64,000 nucleotides of DNA from Limnospira platensis. Lineage in GTDB: Bacteria; Cyanobacteriota; Cyanobacteriia; Cyanobacteriales; Microcoleaceae. How positions within the stretch are numbered: position 1 is the stretch's first letter; each line of letters starts with the position of its first letter. Made by a program: the position numbers and the translations under genes. The stretch lies in NCBI RefSeq assembly GCF_046480435.1, contig NZ_PKGC01000007.1; one strand, given 5' to 3'. Below, one piece after another: positions 51,320-61,079 of the stretch. The notes under the pieces were generated by a model. It searched no databases, was not told where the DNA came from, and worked only from the letters and a program-made list of their open reading frames with translations.

Positions 51320-51586
51320 ATGGTGGATCATCTTCGTCGGTGTGTTACCTGTCGCCGCCTGGCTGCTAAACAGGAGTTCTGGCGATTGGTCAGAGTCTAT
51401 CCATCCCATCAGGTAGAATTAGATGAAGGCATGGGTCGTTCAGCTTATGTTTGTCAAACTGCTGAATGCCTGATGGTTGCTCAGAAGAAAAATAGACTCG
51501 GACGAGCATTAAGGGCTCCGGTGCCGGAAAAAGTATTTCAAATCCTGTGGCAGCGTTTAGCTACGGACTCGCAGCCGGATAGCTAA
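51320..51586 (+). CDS. ylxR: YlxR-family (DUF448) RNA-binding protein
   Basis: An 88-residue YlxR protein. The start is VDHLRRCVTCRR, followed by GRSAYVCQTAECL and a C-terminal helix with KKNRLGRALRAPV. The family binds nucleic acid and is found between nusA and infB. The ATG at 51320 is chosen because GGGAGG lies about 10 nt upstream; an ATG at 51302 would lie before that ribosome site. The L7Ae-like gene found here in some bacteria is absent. Confidence 0.92.
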   Translation: MVDHLRRCVTCRRLAAKQEFWRLVRVYPSHQVELDEGMGRSAYVCQTAECLMVAQKKNRLGRALRAPVPEKVFQILWQRLATDSQPDS

Positions 51587-51638
51587 TGTAGTATGGGGAC
51601 TGAAATTGTACAGCCATCAACCCGCTATATGGAATTAT

Positions 51639-51649
51639 AAGGAGGTGAT
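51639..51649 (+). other. Orphan 11-nt Shine-Dalgarno match before infB
   Basis: AAGGAGGTGAT is perfectly complementary to the 16S tail. The nearest frame is only GTG plus three codons, and the infB start is about 250 nt further on. The 311-bp gap between ylxR and infB holds no other feature I can support. It may be a chance match, a remnant of a lost gene, or a ribosome-binding leader element. Confidence 0.5.
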
Positions 51650-51897
51650 TACAGTATAAGTCAATAACAAGAGTTTCCCTGGTTGCAAATAGGGTATCAG
51701 GGTGGGCATAATTGGCATTATGTCTGTTTAGGGCTTAAACTGTTTCTGTAGTAAACAAATGTAAGTTGATATAGTACCGATGGCGATCGAGCTGAAAGTG
51801 GTACAGTGTAACCCAGTGGAGGCGATCGCAGTTGGTAGAACCCCTAAAATAATGTCAATATAATAAAAAACGGGTTGGTACGAAGAGGCAAGAGTGG

Positions 51898-54800
51898 ATG
51901 AACAACGTCAAAGTCAGAATTTACGAACTATCACGAGAGTTAAATTTGGAGAACAAAGACATCTTAGCCGTGTGTGAACGGCTGAATATCTCTGTCAAAA
52001 GCCATAGCAGTACAATTACGGAATCAGATGCCGAACGGATCGAGAAATACGTCGCCAGTCATCCGATTTCCACATGGTCCGATGAAAACCCCGATGCAGC
52101 CCATCAATCCCATTCCGGTGGTGGTGGGGGGGCTGACAAGAAAAAGCAACAGATTTTAGAAATTCGCAGACCAAACCTCATCAGACCAGAAAATCAACCA
52201 TCACCAGCAGACTCACCCCAGCCTGAGCCATCTGCTGAATCCGTTGCCACTCCCCCCAAACCCCCCAACTTGTCCGAATCATCTGTCAGTTCTCAAACCA
52301 ATATATCCGAGTTGCCAAAACCTAATAATTCCCCCCAACCTCCCCGCAAACCCCCTGTGGAAGTTACCTCTTCTGGAGCTACCACAGCCCAAGATGATGT
52401 CAGCGGGACTATTAAGCCCGAAAAAACGACTCCGCAGGTGTCTAAATCGACTACTGAGGAAGAATCACCGACTTTAGTAGCGCCCCCGGCCCGACCTGTA
52501 CCGACAGCGACTAAATCTCCGCAACTGTCTCGTAAGCCAGTTTTAAAACAGAATAAGCCAACTCCCAAACCGAGTCAGGGAGGGAGCGCTCCCGTGGATA
52601 AAAGCGCTGATAAAGCTGATAAAGCTGATAAACCAGTAGCTTCCAAACAGAAAAAACGGCCAGTTCCCTCTGATAACCAAGAGGTTAGAGACGTGAAAAG
52701 GCGGGTTTCTACGGTGAAACCTGCCAAGTCGATGCCGGAACTACAACCACCACCTTCGAGACAATCAACCGTCGCGATTAAGACAGACTCCACTGATATC
52801 ATCGAGGATGATAGTGATATCGGGGCTATGCCTGAAGATGATGGAATATTGGAGTCGAAACGCCCCAAACGCGGTTTAACCCTGAAGCGGCCCCAACCGA
52901 TGACTTCACCCAAGCGCGCCAGTGCTGTGGATGATGAAGATGATGATGATGAAAAGGGTGGTAAGGCAGCTAAAGCCAAGGTGAAGCGCCCCCGGATTAA
53001 GCCTCTGATTGATGATGAAGATGATGAAGATTTTGATAGCCTGACGGCCAATAGCTCGGAGTCTGAGGCTCTGAGTATGTCCTTAGCTCGACCTCCCAAG
53101 GCTAAAACTGGTTCTGGTGCCGGAAAATTGGCTGTAGTCTCTAATCAGGGACGAAGAAAGTCAGCACCATCTCGCAATTCGGGTGGTAGTGGCGGCAATT
53201 CAACGGCTGCTTCTCGGCGATCGCCTACACCAGCATTACCAGAAAAGGTGGAGCGTTTAGTAGTTCAAGGACCGATGACGGTTCAGGAACTCGCTCATGC
53301 TCTGTTAATTGCGGAAACGGAAATTATCAAGCGTCTGTTCTCCCGTGGTATTGCGGTTAATATCACAGAAACCCTAGATTTCAAAACTATTTCGATGGTT
53401 TGTGAGGAATTAGAGGTTACGGTGGTAACGGAGGAGCAGAAATCAGAGGCTCAAAAACCTGATAATATGCTCAATGCGGAGGATTTGGATAATCTCCAAC
53501 GCCGTCCACCAGTGGTAACGATTATGGGTCACGTTGACCACGGAAAAACTACCCTGCTCGATTCTATTCGCAAAACTAAGGTAGCCCAGGGAGAAGCGGG
53601 AGGCATTACCCAGCATATTGGTGCTTACCATGTTGATGTAACAAATGAGTCGGGCGAGACTCAACAGGTGGTTTTCTTAGATACTCCTGGTCACGAAGCC
53701 TTTACCGCTATGCGAGCGAGGGGAGCCAGAGTTACGGATATTGCTATTCTGGTGGTAGCTGCTGATGATGGGGTGCGACCTCAGACAGTGGAGGCTATTA
53801 GCCATGCTAAGGCGGCGGGTGTGCCGATGGTAATTGCCATTAACAAAATGGATAAGGAGTCGGCTCAACCAGACCGAGTTAAGCAGGAACTGACGGAATA
53901 TGGTTTAGTTCCTGAAGAGTGGGGCGGTGATACGATTATAGTTCCGGTTAGTGCTATTAATGGCGGAAATCTGGATACTCTGCTAGAGATGTTGCTGTTG
54001 GTGGCGGAAGTTGAGGACCTCTATGCTAATCCTAACCGTATGGCTAAGGGTACGGTGATTGAGGCTAACCTAGATAAAGCACGGGGCCCGGTGGCTACTC
54101 TGTTAGTACAGAATGGGACTCTGCGGGTAGGAGATGTAATCTTAGCAGGTTCTGCCCTAGGTAAGGTTCGGGCTATGATTGATGATCATGGTGAACGGGT
54201 CGATAATGCGAGCCCTTCGTTTGCGGTTGAGGTTTTGGGTTTGCGGGATGTTCCGGCGGCCGGAGATGAGTTTGAGGTGTTTGAGAGCGAAAAAGAGGCG
54301 GCGGCTTTGGCTTCGGAACGGGCGAATACAGCCCGACAGTCTCGCTTACTCCAGGGTCGGGTTAGTCTCAGTGCTTTGTCGGCTAGGGTTCAGGAGGGAG
54401 AACTTAAAGACCTCAATATTATTCTGAAAGCTGATGTTCAGGGGTCTGTAGAGGCTATAGTTAATGCTTTGAAGAAATTACCTCAGAAGGAGGTACAACT
54501 GCGACTGCTGTTAGCGGCGGCGGGTGAGGTGACAGAGACTGATATTGACCTAGCAGCGGCTAGTGATGCGGTTTTGATTGGTTTTAATACTACTGTCGCC
54601 AGTGGCGCACGAGGCGCAGCTGACCGCGCTGGGGTTGATATTCGTGAATACAACATTATCTATAACCTCCTCGATGATATTGAAGCGGCGATGGAGGGTA
54701 TGCTAGAACCGGAATTGGTGGAAGAACCTCTTGGTCAAGCGGAAGTGCGGGCTATTTTCCCTGTAGGTCGTTCCCGTGTGGCTGGGTGTTATGTTCAGTC

Positions 54801-55020
54801 TGGTAAGCTGATTCGTAACTGCAAAATCCGAGTTCATCGCGGTGGACAGATAGTCTATGATGGCTTCCTTGACTCCCTGAAGCGGATTAAAGATGATGTG
54901 AAGGAAGTTAATGCTGGATATGAATGTGGTATTGCGGCAGAAAACTTCAATGACTGGAATGAGAGTGACTCTATTGAAGCCTATCGAATGGTGACTAAGC
55001 GTCGGACTCTCTCCCGCTAG
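51898..55020 (+). CDS. infB: Translation initiation factor IF-2
   Basis: A 1040-residue IF-2. The N-terminal IF2_N domain (1-50) leads to a long Pro/Lys/Ser and acidic linker (60-450), with short repeats such as ADKADKADKP and DDEDDDDE. A second IF2_N domain comes at about 455-505. The GTPase has G1 GHVDHGKT (543-550), G3 DTPGH and G4 NKMD. Domains II to IV follow, with the fMet-tRNA-binding C-terminus. The long linker is typical of cyanobacterial IF-2. The ATG is preceded by GAAGAGGCAAGAG. Confidence 0.98.
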   Translation: MNNVKVRIYELSRELNLENKDILAVCERLNISVKSHSSTITESDAERIEKYVASHPISTWSDENPDAAHQSHSGGGGGADKKKQQILEIRRPNLIRPENQPSPADSPQPEPSAESVATPPKPPNLSESSVSSQTNISELPKPNNSPQPPRKPPVEVTSSGATTAQDDVSGTIKPEKTTPQVSKSTTEEESPTLVAPPARPVPTATKSPQLSRKPVLKQNKPTPKPSQGGSAPVDKSADKADKADKPVASKQKKRPVPSDNQEVRDVKRRVSTVKPAKSMPELQPPPSRQSTVAIKTDSTDIIEDDSDIGAMPEDDGILESKRPKRGLTLKRPQPMTSPKRASAVDDEDDDDEKGGKAAKAKVKRPRIKPLIDDEDDEDFDSLTANSSESEALSMSLARPPKAKTGSGAGKLAVVSNQGRRKSAPSRNSGGSGGNSTAASRRSPTPALPEKVERLVVQGPMTVQELAHALLIAETEIIKRLFSRGIAVNITETLDFKTISMVCEELEVTVVTEEQKSEAQKPDNMLNAEDLDNLQRRPPVVTIMGHVDHGKTTLLDSIRKTKVAQGEAGGITQHIGAYHVDVTNESGETQQVVFLDTPGHEAFTAMRARGARVTDIAILVVAADDGVRPQTVEAISHAKAAGVPMVIAINKMDKESAQPDRVKQELTEYGLVPEEWGGDTIIVPVSAINGGNLDTLLEMLLLVAEVEDLYANPNRMAKGTVIEANLDKARGPVATLLVQNGTLRVGDVILAGSALGKVRAMIDDHGERVDNASPSFAVEVLGLRDVPAAGDEFEVFESEKEAAALASERANTARQSRLLQGRVSLSALSARVQEGELKDLNIILKADVQGSVEAIVNALKKLPQKEVQLRLLLAAAGEVTETDIDLAAASDAVLIGFNTTVASGARGAADRAGVDIREYNIIYNLLDDIEAAMEGMLEPELVEEPLGQAEVRAIFPVGRSRVAGCYVQSGKLIRNCKIRVHRGGQIVYDGFLDSLKRIKDDVKEVNAGYECGIAAENFNDWNESDSIEAYRMVTKRRTLSR

Positions 55021-55082
55021 GGACTTTCTTGGTTAGCTAGAACATTATTGTTGACTGCAATCGGTAGTCTCTGGCGCACGCT

Positions 55083-55113
55083 ACCCCGGTTTCTTGAAGA
55101 AGCCGGGGTTTTT
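55083..55113 (+). terminator. Intrinsic terminator of the rimP-infB operon
   Basis: ACCCCGG (55083-55089) pairs with CCGGGGT (55103-55109), and the inner TTCTT / AAGAA extends the stem. Five T residues follow. It lies 63 bp after the infB stop and 15 bp before the end of convergent dapL. Confidence 0.8.
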
Positions 55114-55127
55114 GCTGTGAACTAATT

Positions 55128-56366
55128 TCAGAGGGTTTTAAACTTGTCTGTGATGCGTTCCATGGCGGCTTCTACGTTTTCACGGCTGTTAAAGGCTGAA
55201 ATGCGGAAATATCCTTCCCCGGCTGCACCAAAACCGGAACCTGGTGTTCCTACTACATTACAGGTTTGCAGTAATTTATCAAAAAAGTCCCAACTTGATA
55301 GACCGCTGGGGGTTTTGACCCATACATAGGGGGCATTGACACCACCATAAACTGTGAGTCCGGCGGTGGTCAATTTTTCGCGAATGATTTGGGCGTTTTC
55401 TAGGTAGAAATTTACGAGTTGTTGGATTTGGGATTGTCCGGCGGGGGAATACACTGCCTCGGCTCCCCGTTGTATAATGTAGGAGACTCCGTTAAATTTG
55501 GTGGACTGGCGGCGGTTCCACAGCTTCCACAGCTCGACATCAGACCCGGAGGAGGTTTTTGCCATTAATGTTTTGGGAACGACGGTGAAGGCGCAACGAG
55601 TGCCGGTAAAACCAGCATTTTTGGAGAAGGAACGGAATTCGATCGCACATTCACGAGCGCCTTCAATTTCATAAATGGAGTGAGGTAGGCTGGGGTCGGT
55701 AATAAAGGCTTCGTAGGCGGCATCAAATAGGATAATTGAACGGTTGGCGCGGGCGTAATCAACCCATTGTTTCAGGTGTTCTTTGGTGGCTGTAGCGCCT
55801 GTGGGGTTATTGGGGAAACACAGATAAATTAAATCGACGCGATCGCTAGGAATTTCGGCGGTAAAATTATTCTCGGCGGTAATGGGAAGGTATAGCAACC
55901 CCTCATATTCCCCACGCTCATTGACGGGTCCGGTATTTCCTGCCATGACGTTGGTATCTACATAGACGGGATAGACTGGATCGGTGACGGCAATGGTGTT
56001 ATCTTTGCCAAAAATATCGAGAATGTTCCCCGTGTCGCATTTGGAACCGTCAGAGATAAAGATTTCCTCTGGGTCAATATCGCCGCCTCTGGCTTGAAAG
56101 TCATGTTGGGCAATTTTTTCGCGCAACCAGCTATAACCCTGTTCTGGTCCATAGCCCTTGAATGTAGAGCGATCGCCCATTTCCTCAACGGCTTTAATCA
56201 TAGCAGTTCGGCAGGCTTCTGGTAAAGGTTCGGTGACATCACCAATTCCCAGTTTAATTATTTGTGCGTCGGGGTTGGCTTCCGCAAAGGTATTAACCCG
56301 CCGGGCGATTTCTGGAAATAGGTAGCCAGCTTTGAGTTTTAGGTAATTATCGTTAATAGTTGTCAT
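55128..56366 (-). CDS. dapL: LL-diaminopimelate aminotransferase
   Basis: A 412-residue PLP enzyme. It converts tetrahydrodipicolinate to LL-diaminopimelate in one step, the route of plants and cyanobacteria for lysine and peptidoglycan. The PLP lysine is in RSFSKNAGFTGTRC. LYLPITAENNF and CFPNNPTGATATKE segments are typical. The ATG at 56366 gives the usual start MTTINDNYLKLKAGYLFPE; the frame opens eight codons earlier. Confidence 0.96.
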   Translation of the reverse strand: MTTINDNYLKLKAGYLFPEIARRVNTFAEANPDAQIIKLGIGDVTEPLPEACRTAMIKAVEEMGDRSTFKGYGPEQGYSWLREKIAQHDFQARGGDIDPEEIFISDGSKCDTGNILDIFGKDNTIAVTDPVYPVYVDTNVMAGNTGPVNERGEYEGLLYLPITAENNFTAEIPSDRVDLIYLCFPNNPTGATATKEHLKQWVDYARANRSIILFDAAYEAFITDPSLPHSIYEIEGARECAIEFRSFSKNAGFTGTRCAFTVVPKTLMAKTSSGSDVELWKLWNRRQSTKFNGVSYIIQRGAEAVYSPAGQSQIQQLVNFYLENAQIIREKLTTAGLTVYGGVNAPYVWVKTPSGLSSWDFFDKLLQTCNVVGTPGSGFGAAGEGYFRISAFNSRENVEAAMERITDKFKTL

Positions 56367-56446
56367 CGTTACTGTGCAAACACTCTCCAACAGCTTACCG
56401 CCTAGGGGGGACGTGCGATCGCTTATTTGTAAACACAGTCTTTGTA

Positions 56447-56506
56447 GGGTCCTTCCAACCAGGAAGATATCGGAGTCAACGACACCTCGGAATAATTAAG
56501 GGTTAT
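56447..56506 (+). repeat. Degenerate first unit of the 70-bp repeat
   Basis: GTAGGGT, a degraded middle, then TCAACGACACCTCGGAATAATTAA match the tandem units that begin 94 bp later. It is more diverged than the three full units. Confidence 0.5.
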
Positions 56507-56540
56507 TTGGGAGCAATTAACCACCCCAAAATTCCCTGTA

Positions 56541-56750
56541 GGGTGCGTCAAACCTGGCATATATAGTGGTCAACGACACCTCCAAATAATTAACGCACCA
56601 TCTTAATGTAGGGTGCGTCAAACCGGGCATATATAGTGGTCAACGACACCTCGAAATAATTGACGCACCATCTTAATGTAGGGTGCGTCAAACGGGGCAT
56701 ATATAGTGGTCAACGACACCTCGAAATAATTGACGCACTATCTTAACTGT
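56541..56750 (+). repeat. Three tandem 70-bp repeats with internal inverted repeat
   Basis: Units begin at 56541, 56611 and 56681. Each starts with GGGTGCGTCAAAC and contains GCATATATAGTGGTCAACG. Units 2 and 3 have only a few differences. In unit 2, GGTGCGTCAA (56612-56621) pairs perfectly with TTGACGCACC (56660-56669). No spacers separate them, so this is not a CRISPR. TAGGGTGCGTC-type palindromes are common in cyanobacterial intergenic DNA. There is no coding frame. Confidence 0.85.
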
Positions 56751-56834
56751 ATCGCCTGGTGTTAATTCCGGAGATTCATAGAGACTTAAACTGAGGCATA
56801 TTGTTCACTAATTTCTAGCAAAAATTTAGTCAAA

Positions 56835-57056
56835 CTATTCCGCTCTGATTCCTGGGGTAACATTTTCAATAAATAAATCTCCCCCATTCAATAAATCCCG
56901 CCTGTATTTGGCTAAATCTTGGTACTTAACATAGTTATGGTTCCAGAGAATTCTGTCATCAGTAAATATTCCCCACGACCAGATGAATAAACCCGCGCCA
57001 CCCCACCAGGGAATTAATGGATAATTGTGGTGGGTATAATGTAGACTGAAATTAGA
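56835..57056 (-). pseudogene. Possible gene remnant between the 70-bp repeats and hisZ
   Basis: A 73-codon open frame with protein-like composition, including PLIPWWGGAGLFIWSWGIF and KYRRDLLNGGDLFIENV. It has no ATG, GTG or TTG at a sensible place and begins inside the hisZ stop region. It may be the tail of a lost gene. I do not recognise the family. Confidence 0.3.
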
Positions 57057-58287
57057 TCACTTCTAAGGTAGGATTACCTTGTTCATCTACCCAGGCGATT
57101 TTGGTAATTCCCCGGCGACGGGCGGACTCTCGGAGGGCGAGTAAATCATCGGAAATACTCAATTCCATTTGTACCTGTGCATCCTGGGACTGACGCAAAT
57201 CTTGTGCATAAGCAAAGGCGGCGACTTCAGCTTGGGGGGTTTTGGGAACCACCAAACAATCACCGGAGGGAATATCAGAGGGAAGCTCTCCTATGTCTAA
57301 TAATACCTGATGCAGTTCCTCAATGGTGAGGGAAAAGCCAATACTGGGTTTAGTTTCTCCCTGTGGGTGATAAAGTCCTAAAAGCTGGTCATAACGTCCG
57401 CCGCGACCTAATACCCGTGAACCCGAATGACTATCACTGACTACAATAAAGACAATGCCTGTGTAGTAGTCAAAAGTCTGAATCAGACTGAGATCTAGGG
57501 TGATGGACATGGGATATAGAGTATCTGGTCGCCATTTCTGATATTGATTGAGACCATCAATTAAGGATTTTAGGTTGTTGAGGGCAGATCTTTGGCTGTC
57601 GTCTAGGTCTAGTTGGGAAACCTTGGCTAAAACGTCTTCAGGACGACCGCGCAAGTCAAAGAGGAATAAAGCCCGTTGTCGCAATTCTGGCGACATGGAA
57701 AGGGTTTCCAGGGTAATTCTATCGAGATTAGCGATCGCCTGTCGAACTTGATCGCGTAACGGTGGCGCAAAGGGAGATAAAAGCGATCGCGTTAATCCAG
57801 CTTCCCCTAGGATAAACTGTGGGTTTTGTAAGTTGAGCGATCGCAAACAGTCCCATAGCAGCAATAAAACTTCCCAGTCAGCCCGGACTCCATCAGCCCC
57901 AAGTAATTCTACCCCAGCCTGATAAAATTCTAACTGCGTACCATGTCCCGTCTCTCCACCTTTGCGGAAGATATTAGCATTGTAATACAGACGTTGCGGC
58001 CAGTGGTCATTCCCCGCCATGCGAGAAACCGCCGCCCTAGCAATAGAAGCCGTTAATTCCGGGCGCAGTCCCAAACCTTCATTTTCTGCATCTTGTAATT
58101 GGATGACTGTTGAACGTTGTACCGCCCCCCCAGCCATGAGGGTATCAAGCCTTTCTAGGGTAGAGGTAATAATGCGATGATAGCCCCAGCGATGAAATAC
58201 TTGCTGTAGTCGGCGTTCAATCCAAATTTTTTGGGCTACATCGAGAGGAAGTAGATCTCGCGCACCCGGTGGCGGTTGATGAATCAT
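57052..58287 (-). CDS. hisZ: ATP phosphoribosyltransferase regulatory subunit
   Basis: A 411-residue HisZ, a HisRS-like protein without synthetase activity. It binds the short form of HisG and makes the first step of histidine synthesis active and feedback-controlled. The start PPPGARDLLPLDVA and the motifs LRPELTASIARA and GRGGRYDQLLG resemble class II synthetases. Length fits HisZ, and the C-terminal anticodon-binding domain of HisRS is reduced. hisG is not in the window. Confidence 0.9.
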   Translation of the reverse strand: MIHQPPPGARDLLPLDVAQKIWIERRLQQVFHRWGYHRIITSTLERLDTLMAGGAVQRSTVIQLQDAENEGLGLRPELTASIARAAVSRMAGNDHWPQRLYYNANIFRKGGETGHGTQLEFYQAGVELLGADGVRADWEVLLLLWDCLRSLNLQNPQFILGEAGLTRSLLSPFAPPLRDQVRQAIANLDRITLETLSMSPELRQRALFLFDLRGRPEDVLAKVSQLDLDDSQRSALNNLKSLIDGLNQYQKWRPDTLYPMSITLDLSLIQTFDYYTGIVFIVVSDSHSGSRVLGRGGRYDQLLGLYHPQGETKPSIGFSLTIEELHQVLLDIGELPSDIPSGDCLVVPKTPQAEVAAFAYAQDLRQSQDAQVQMELSISDDLLALRESARRRGITKIAWVDEQGNPTLEVI

Positions 58288-58379
58288 GGGATTAAAAAAA
58301 GTAGTACAAAATTAGGGGACGGCTTACAGATTATTACAGATTACCTGCAATTGAGTCGATTTGTTCACAATGGCGGCCT

Positions 58380-59249
58380 TCACTTTTTCTTACTCCCGCC
58401 AAATAGTCGCCCTAATAAACCGCCGCTTCCTGAACCTGACTTTTTACTTTTACCTTTGACACTAGAGGTGGTAGCTGTTTTCTGAATTAGTTGTTGGGCT
58501 TCGATCGCTTCCGGCTGATTTGGATCAATACTTAGGGCTTTTCTAATATGGGGTGTACCTAATTTAGGCTGATTTTGTTTAATATAAATCAACCCTAATA
58601 GACCATGACAACGGGGGTGTGACGGTTCCCGTTTTACCGCGTCTTTGAGTTCCAGAATAGCTTTAGCATAGTTGCTAGTTTCCATTAACTGGACGGCGCG
58701 ATCGCAAGCCTTATCGACAAAAGATGTTTTCACCGGTCGGGGTGGCGGCGTGGGTGTAGCGACCACATTACCCGATCGCGATCGCATTAAATACACTAAA
58801 TTCAGTTCGCTAATTTCACCAATTCTAGCCAGGGCTTGTTTCGGGGATTCATACTGTTGTTCCACCAGTTCCTGTAAACTGGTTTCATAGGCTTGATTAA
58901 AATCACCTATGGTCTGTAGCTGTTTAGCTGCTTCTGTCGATATTTCAATACTATTGGGGTCTTTTTTAATGCGATCGGCTATGGTGTTTATTAACAATTC
59001 ATATTCTCGTTTATCATCATCCTTAGAAAATTTGTTATAAGCCGGACTCACCAATTTCGCCAATAATTCTTTCCCCAATTCCTTATCTTCAGTTTCCTGA
59101 AAAGCCGAAGTATCTGGATGCAAACGACGCGCAATCCTCATATATTGTTTGCGAATAGCATTAAAATCAGCATCTATTTTAATACCTATAATAGCATGAT
59201 TGTCCGTAATTCCAAGCTGGAATAATCCTTGATTTATTTTAAATGACAT
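58380..59249 (-). CDS. J-domain protein with TPR-like repeats
   Basis: A 289-residue protein. A J domain lies at about 10-75 with HPD (44-46) in RRLHPDTSAF, which should stimulate a DnaK ATPase. A TPR-like helical region follows at about 185-255 (AILELKDAVKREPSHPRCHGLLGLIY). The tail is Gly/Ser/Lys-rich, SGSGSGGLLGRLFGG. No zinc finger is present, so it is not canonical DnaJ. The ATG at 59249 fits the family better than the earlier one at 59282. The 297-bp gap after it holds nothing clear. Confidence 0.85.
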   Translation of the reverse strand: MSFKINQGLFQLGITDNHAIIGIKIDADFNAIRKQYMRIARRLHPDTSAFQETEDKELGKELLAKLVSPAYNKFSKDDDKREYELLINTIADRIKKDPNSIEISTEAAKQLQTIGDFNQAYETSLQELVEQQYESPKQALARIGEISELNLVYLMRSRSGNVVATPTPPPRPVKTSFVDKACDRAVQLMETSNYAKAILELKDAVKREPSHPRCHGLLGLIYIKQNQPKLGTPHIRKALSIDPNQPEAIEAQQLIQKTATTSSVKGKSKKSGSGSGGLLGRLFGGSKKK

Positions 59250-59546
59250 AGTATTCGCCTTTTGGTATCTCAGAAATGCCAAGTTAAATTCTGATTTTCA
59301 GTGATATTTATGGGATTATAACTAGATGCAACCATATCGAGGATATTCCATATAACCCTCAACCGGAAAGCATAACAGTTAAGCCTGGCACAATTACGGA
59401 TGATTAGCTAGTTAAGCCCACAGACATAACCGGATCACCGTATCTGTGTGTACATCTGACCGCAATCAACTCAAGCCCAACTGCTGCTCAATCTTATTTT
59501 GACATATTTTCTGACTGATTGGTGATTCTCCTGTGGGAGTCAAAAG

Positions 59547-60359
59547 CTACCAGGAAGATAAGGGGGGTGTTTCTAAAAGGGCTTTACTAAGGCTAGAATG
59601 TAGGGAACCATTGGTAGCTAAAATGCGCCCAGATTTTATGTCAAAAGGACTCTGATCATAGGCTGTTACCTTTCCCCCAGCTTCTTGGACTAAGACCACC
59701 CCCGCCGCTAAGTCCCAGGGAGACAGTCCTCTCTCCCAATAACCATCTAAACGTCCGCAGGCGACATAGGCTAAATCTACAGAAGCAGACCCACCACGCC
59801 TGACTCCCTGAGTTAGGTGGGTTAGATAACAAAATTCGGCATAATTATTATCTGGGGTTTCGCGACGGTCATAAGCAAACCCTGTCACCAATAGACTTTT
59901 ATCTAGGGAATTGGCTTGAGAGACCTTGATGGGTTTACCGTTACAGGTCGCACCATGACCGATCGCACCCTGGAATAATTCATCATGAAAGGGATTATAT
60001 ACCGCACCGACCTGGGGGACTCCATCAATCAAAAGGGCGATCGAGGTGGCAAATGCTGGATACTGATGAGCATAGTTAGTAGTACCATCGAGGGGGTCGA
60101 TCGCCCACAAATAGCGGCTGCTAGTATCCCCCAAACTACCAGACTCTTCCGTAAGAATACCATGACCGGGAACATGGCGCTTGAGAACCTCCAAAATCGC
60201 CGCTTCTGAGGCTTTATCGGCTTCTGTGACTAAATCTCCTGAGCGTCCTTTCTCTTGAATATCTTGTAAATTACCCCAGTAATACTTTAAGACCGTACCC
60301 CCCGCAGTCGCTGCTAGGGTAGCCACATCTAAAAATGTTTGTAATTGTTCTTGAGTCAT
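59547..60359 (-). CDS. Inositol monophosphatase family protein
   Basis: A 270-residue Mg-dependent phosphatase. The metal site is GILTEESG and WAIDPLDGTTNYAH, with a late SPWDLAAGVVLVQEAGG. In cyanobacteria such proteins may dephosphorylate inositol phosphates or related sugar phosphates, so the symbol suhB is not given. Length and start are standard. Confidence 0.9.
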   Translation of the reverse strand: MTQEQLQTFLDVATLAATAGGTVLKYYWGNLQDIQEKGRSGDLVTEADKASEAAILEVLKRHVPGHGILTEESGSLGDTSSRYLWAIDPLDGTTNYAHQYPAFATSIALLIDGVPQVGAVYNPFHDELFQGAIGHGATCNGKPIKVSQANSLDKSLLVTGFAYDRRETPDNNYAEFCYLTHLTQGVRRGGSASVDLAYVACGRLDGYWERGLSPWDLAAGVVLVQEAGGKVTAYDQSPFDIKSGRILATNGSLHSSLSKALLETPPLSSW

Positions 60360-60533
60360 ATTGGCAAAAATTCCATCAGTTTCTGGTCACAGATTCAGAC
60401 AATAACCCGATTAATCAATAATAATTTTGAGAGTAGCGAAACCCTGCGGTTGGGGATAAGTTTTGATGATATAGGGAATCTGAAATTGATTAATTTTCGC
60501 TTACCCCCAGACTGTCGGCTGCCTCTTTTTCAG

Positions 60534-61079
60534 TCAGGACTGTTGTTGGCGAAACTCAGCGGGGGTAAATCGCATGGGTTGTTCTGGGTTCCAGATACCT
60601 AACCCCATGATTCTAGCCCACCGTTGGGCATTGTCAAGACGTTGGCTGTATTTGTTGTTGTAAATTCCGGCTTCAGCGAGGGCGTAACCTTGTTTAACCA
60701 ATTCCTCATTAACCAGAATTTCATCGCGCCATATATATGCTAATAGGCGATCATAGCGATCGCTTTCCATTTGGTCTAATTCTAATAGCACCTGCTGTCC
60801 CTGACAAAGCTGCTGTAGCCTTCGTTTAGCTTCCATTCCCCAGGGGTCTTGTCTTAGGTCGGGGGCATTAATGCCAATCAGTCTTACCCGCTGTAATCTG
60901 GGTATATTCTCGGTAGGACTGACAATTTCTATGGTCTGACCACTAACCACCCGTTCTACTCTGACAGTCATACCTGTGGGCGTTTCCGGCGGTTCAGAAC
61001 ACCCAACCCCCACGATACCCCACAACAGGAGTAACAGTCCGGTAAGCATCAATCTCAGTAGCTTATGACTAATCTTCAT
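60534..61079 (-). CDS. Thermonuclease-family lipoprotein
   Basis: A 181-residue SNase-like protein with a lipoprotein signal (LLWGIVGVGC, Cys27). The SNase core has VRLIGINAPDLRQ and DRYDRLLAYIW. The usual IGIDAPE here reads IGINAPD, so one calcium ligand is Asn and the next acid is Asp. Activity may be changed. It overlaps the ferredoxin gene by 11 bp, with the start inside its end, so translation is probably coupled. Confidence 0.82.
   Translation of the reverse strand: MKISHKLLRLMLTGLLLLLWGIVGVGCSEPPETPTGMTVRVERVVSGQTIEIVSPTENIPRLQRVRLIGINAPDLRQDPWGMEAKRRLQQLCQGQQVLLELDQMESDRYDRLLAYIWRDEILVNEELVKQGYALAEAGIYNNKYSQRLDNAQRWARIMGLGIWNPEQPMRFTPAEFRQQQS

Noticed and set aside
53677..53868. Antisense frames inside infB, nusA, uvrA and other long genes
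   Set aside because: They are shadows of strongly coding frames on the other strand with no independent signals.
56541..56750. Possible CRISPR array
   Set aside because: The 70-bp units are contiguous with no unique spacers, and no cas gene is near.
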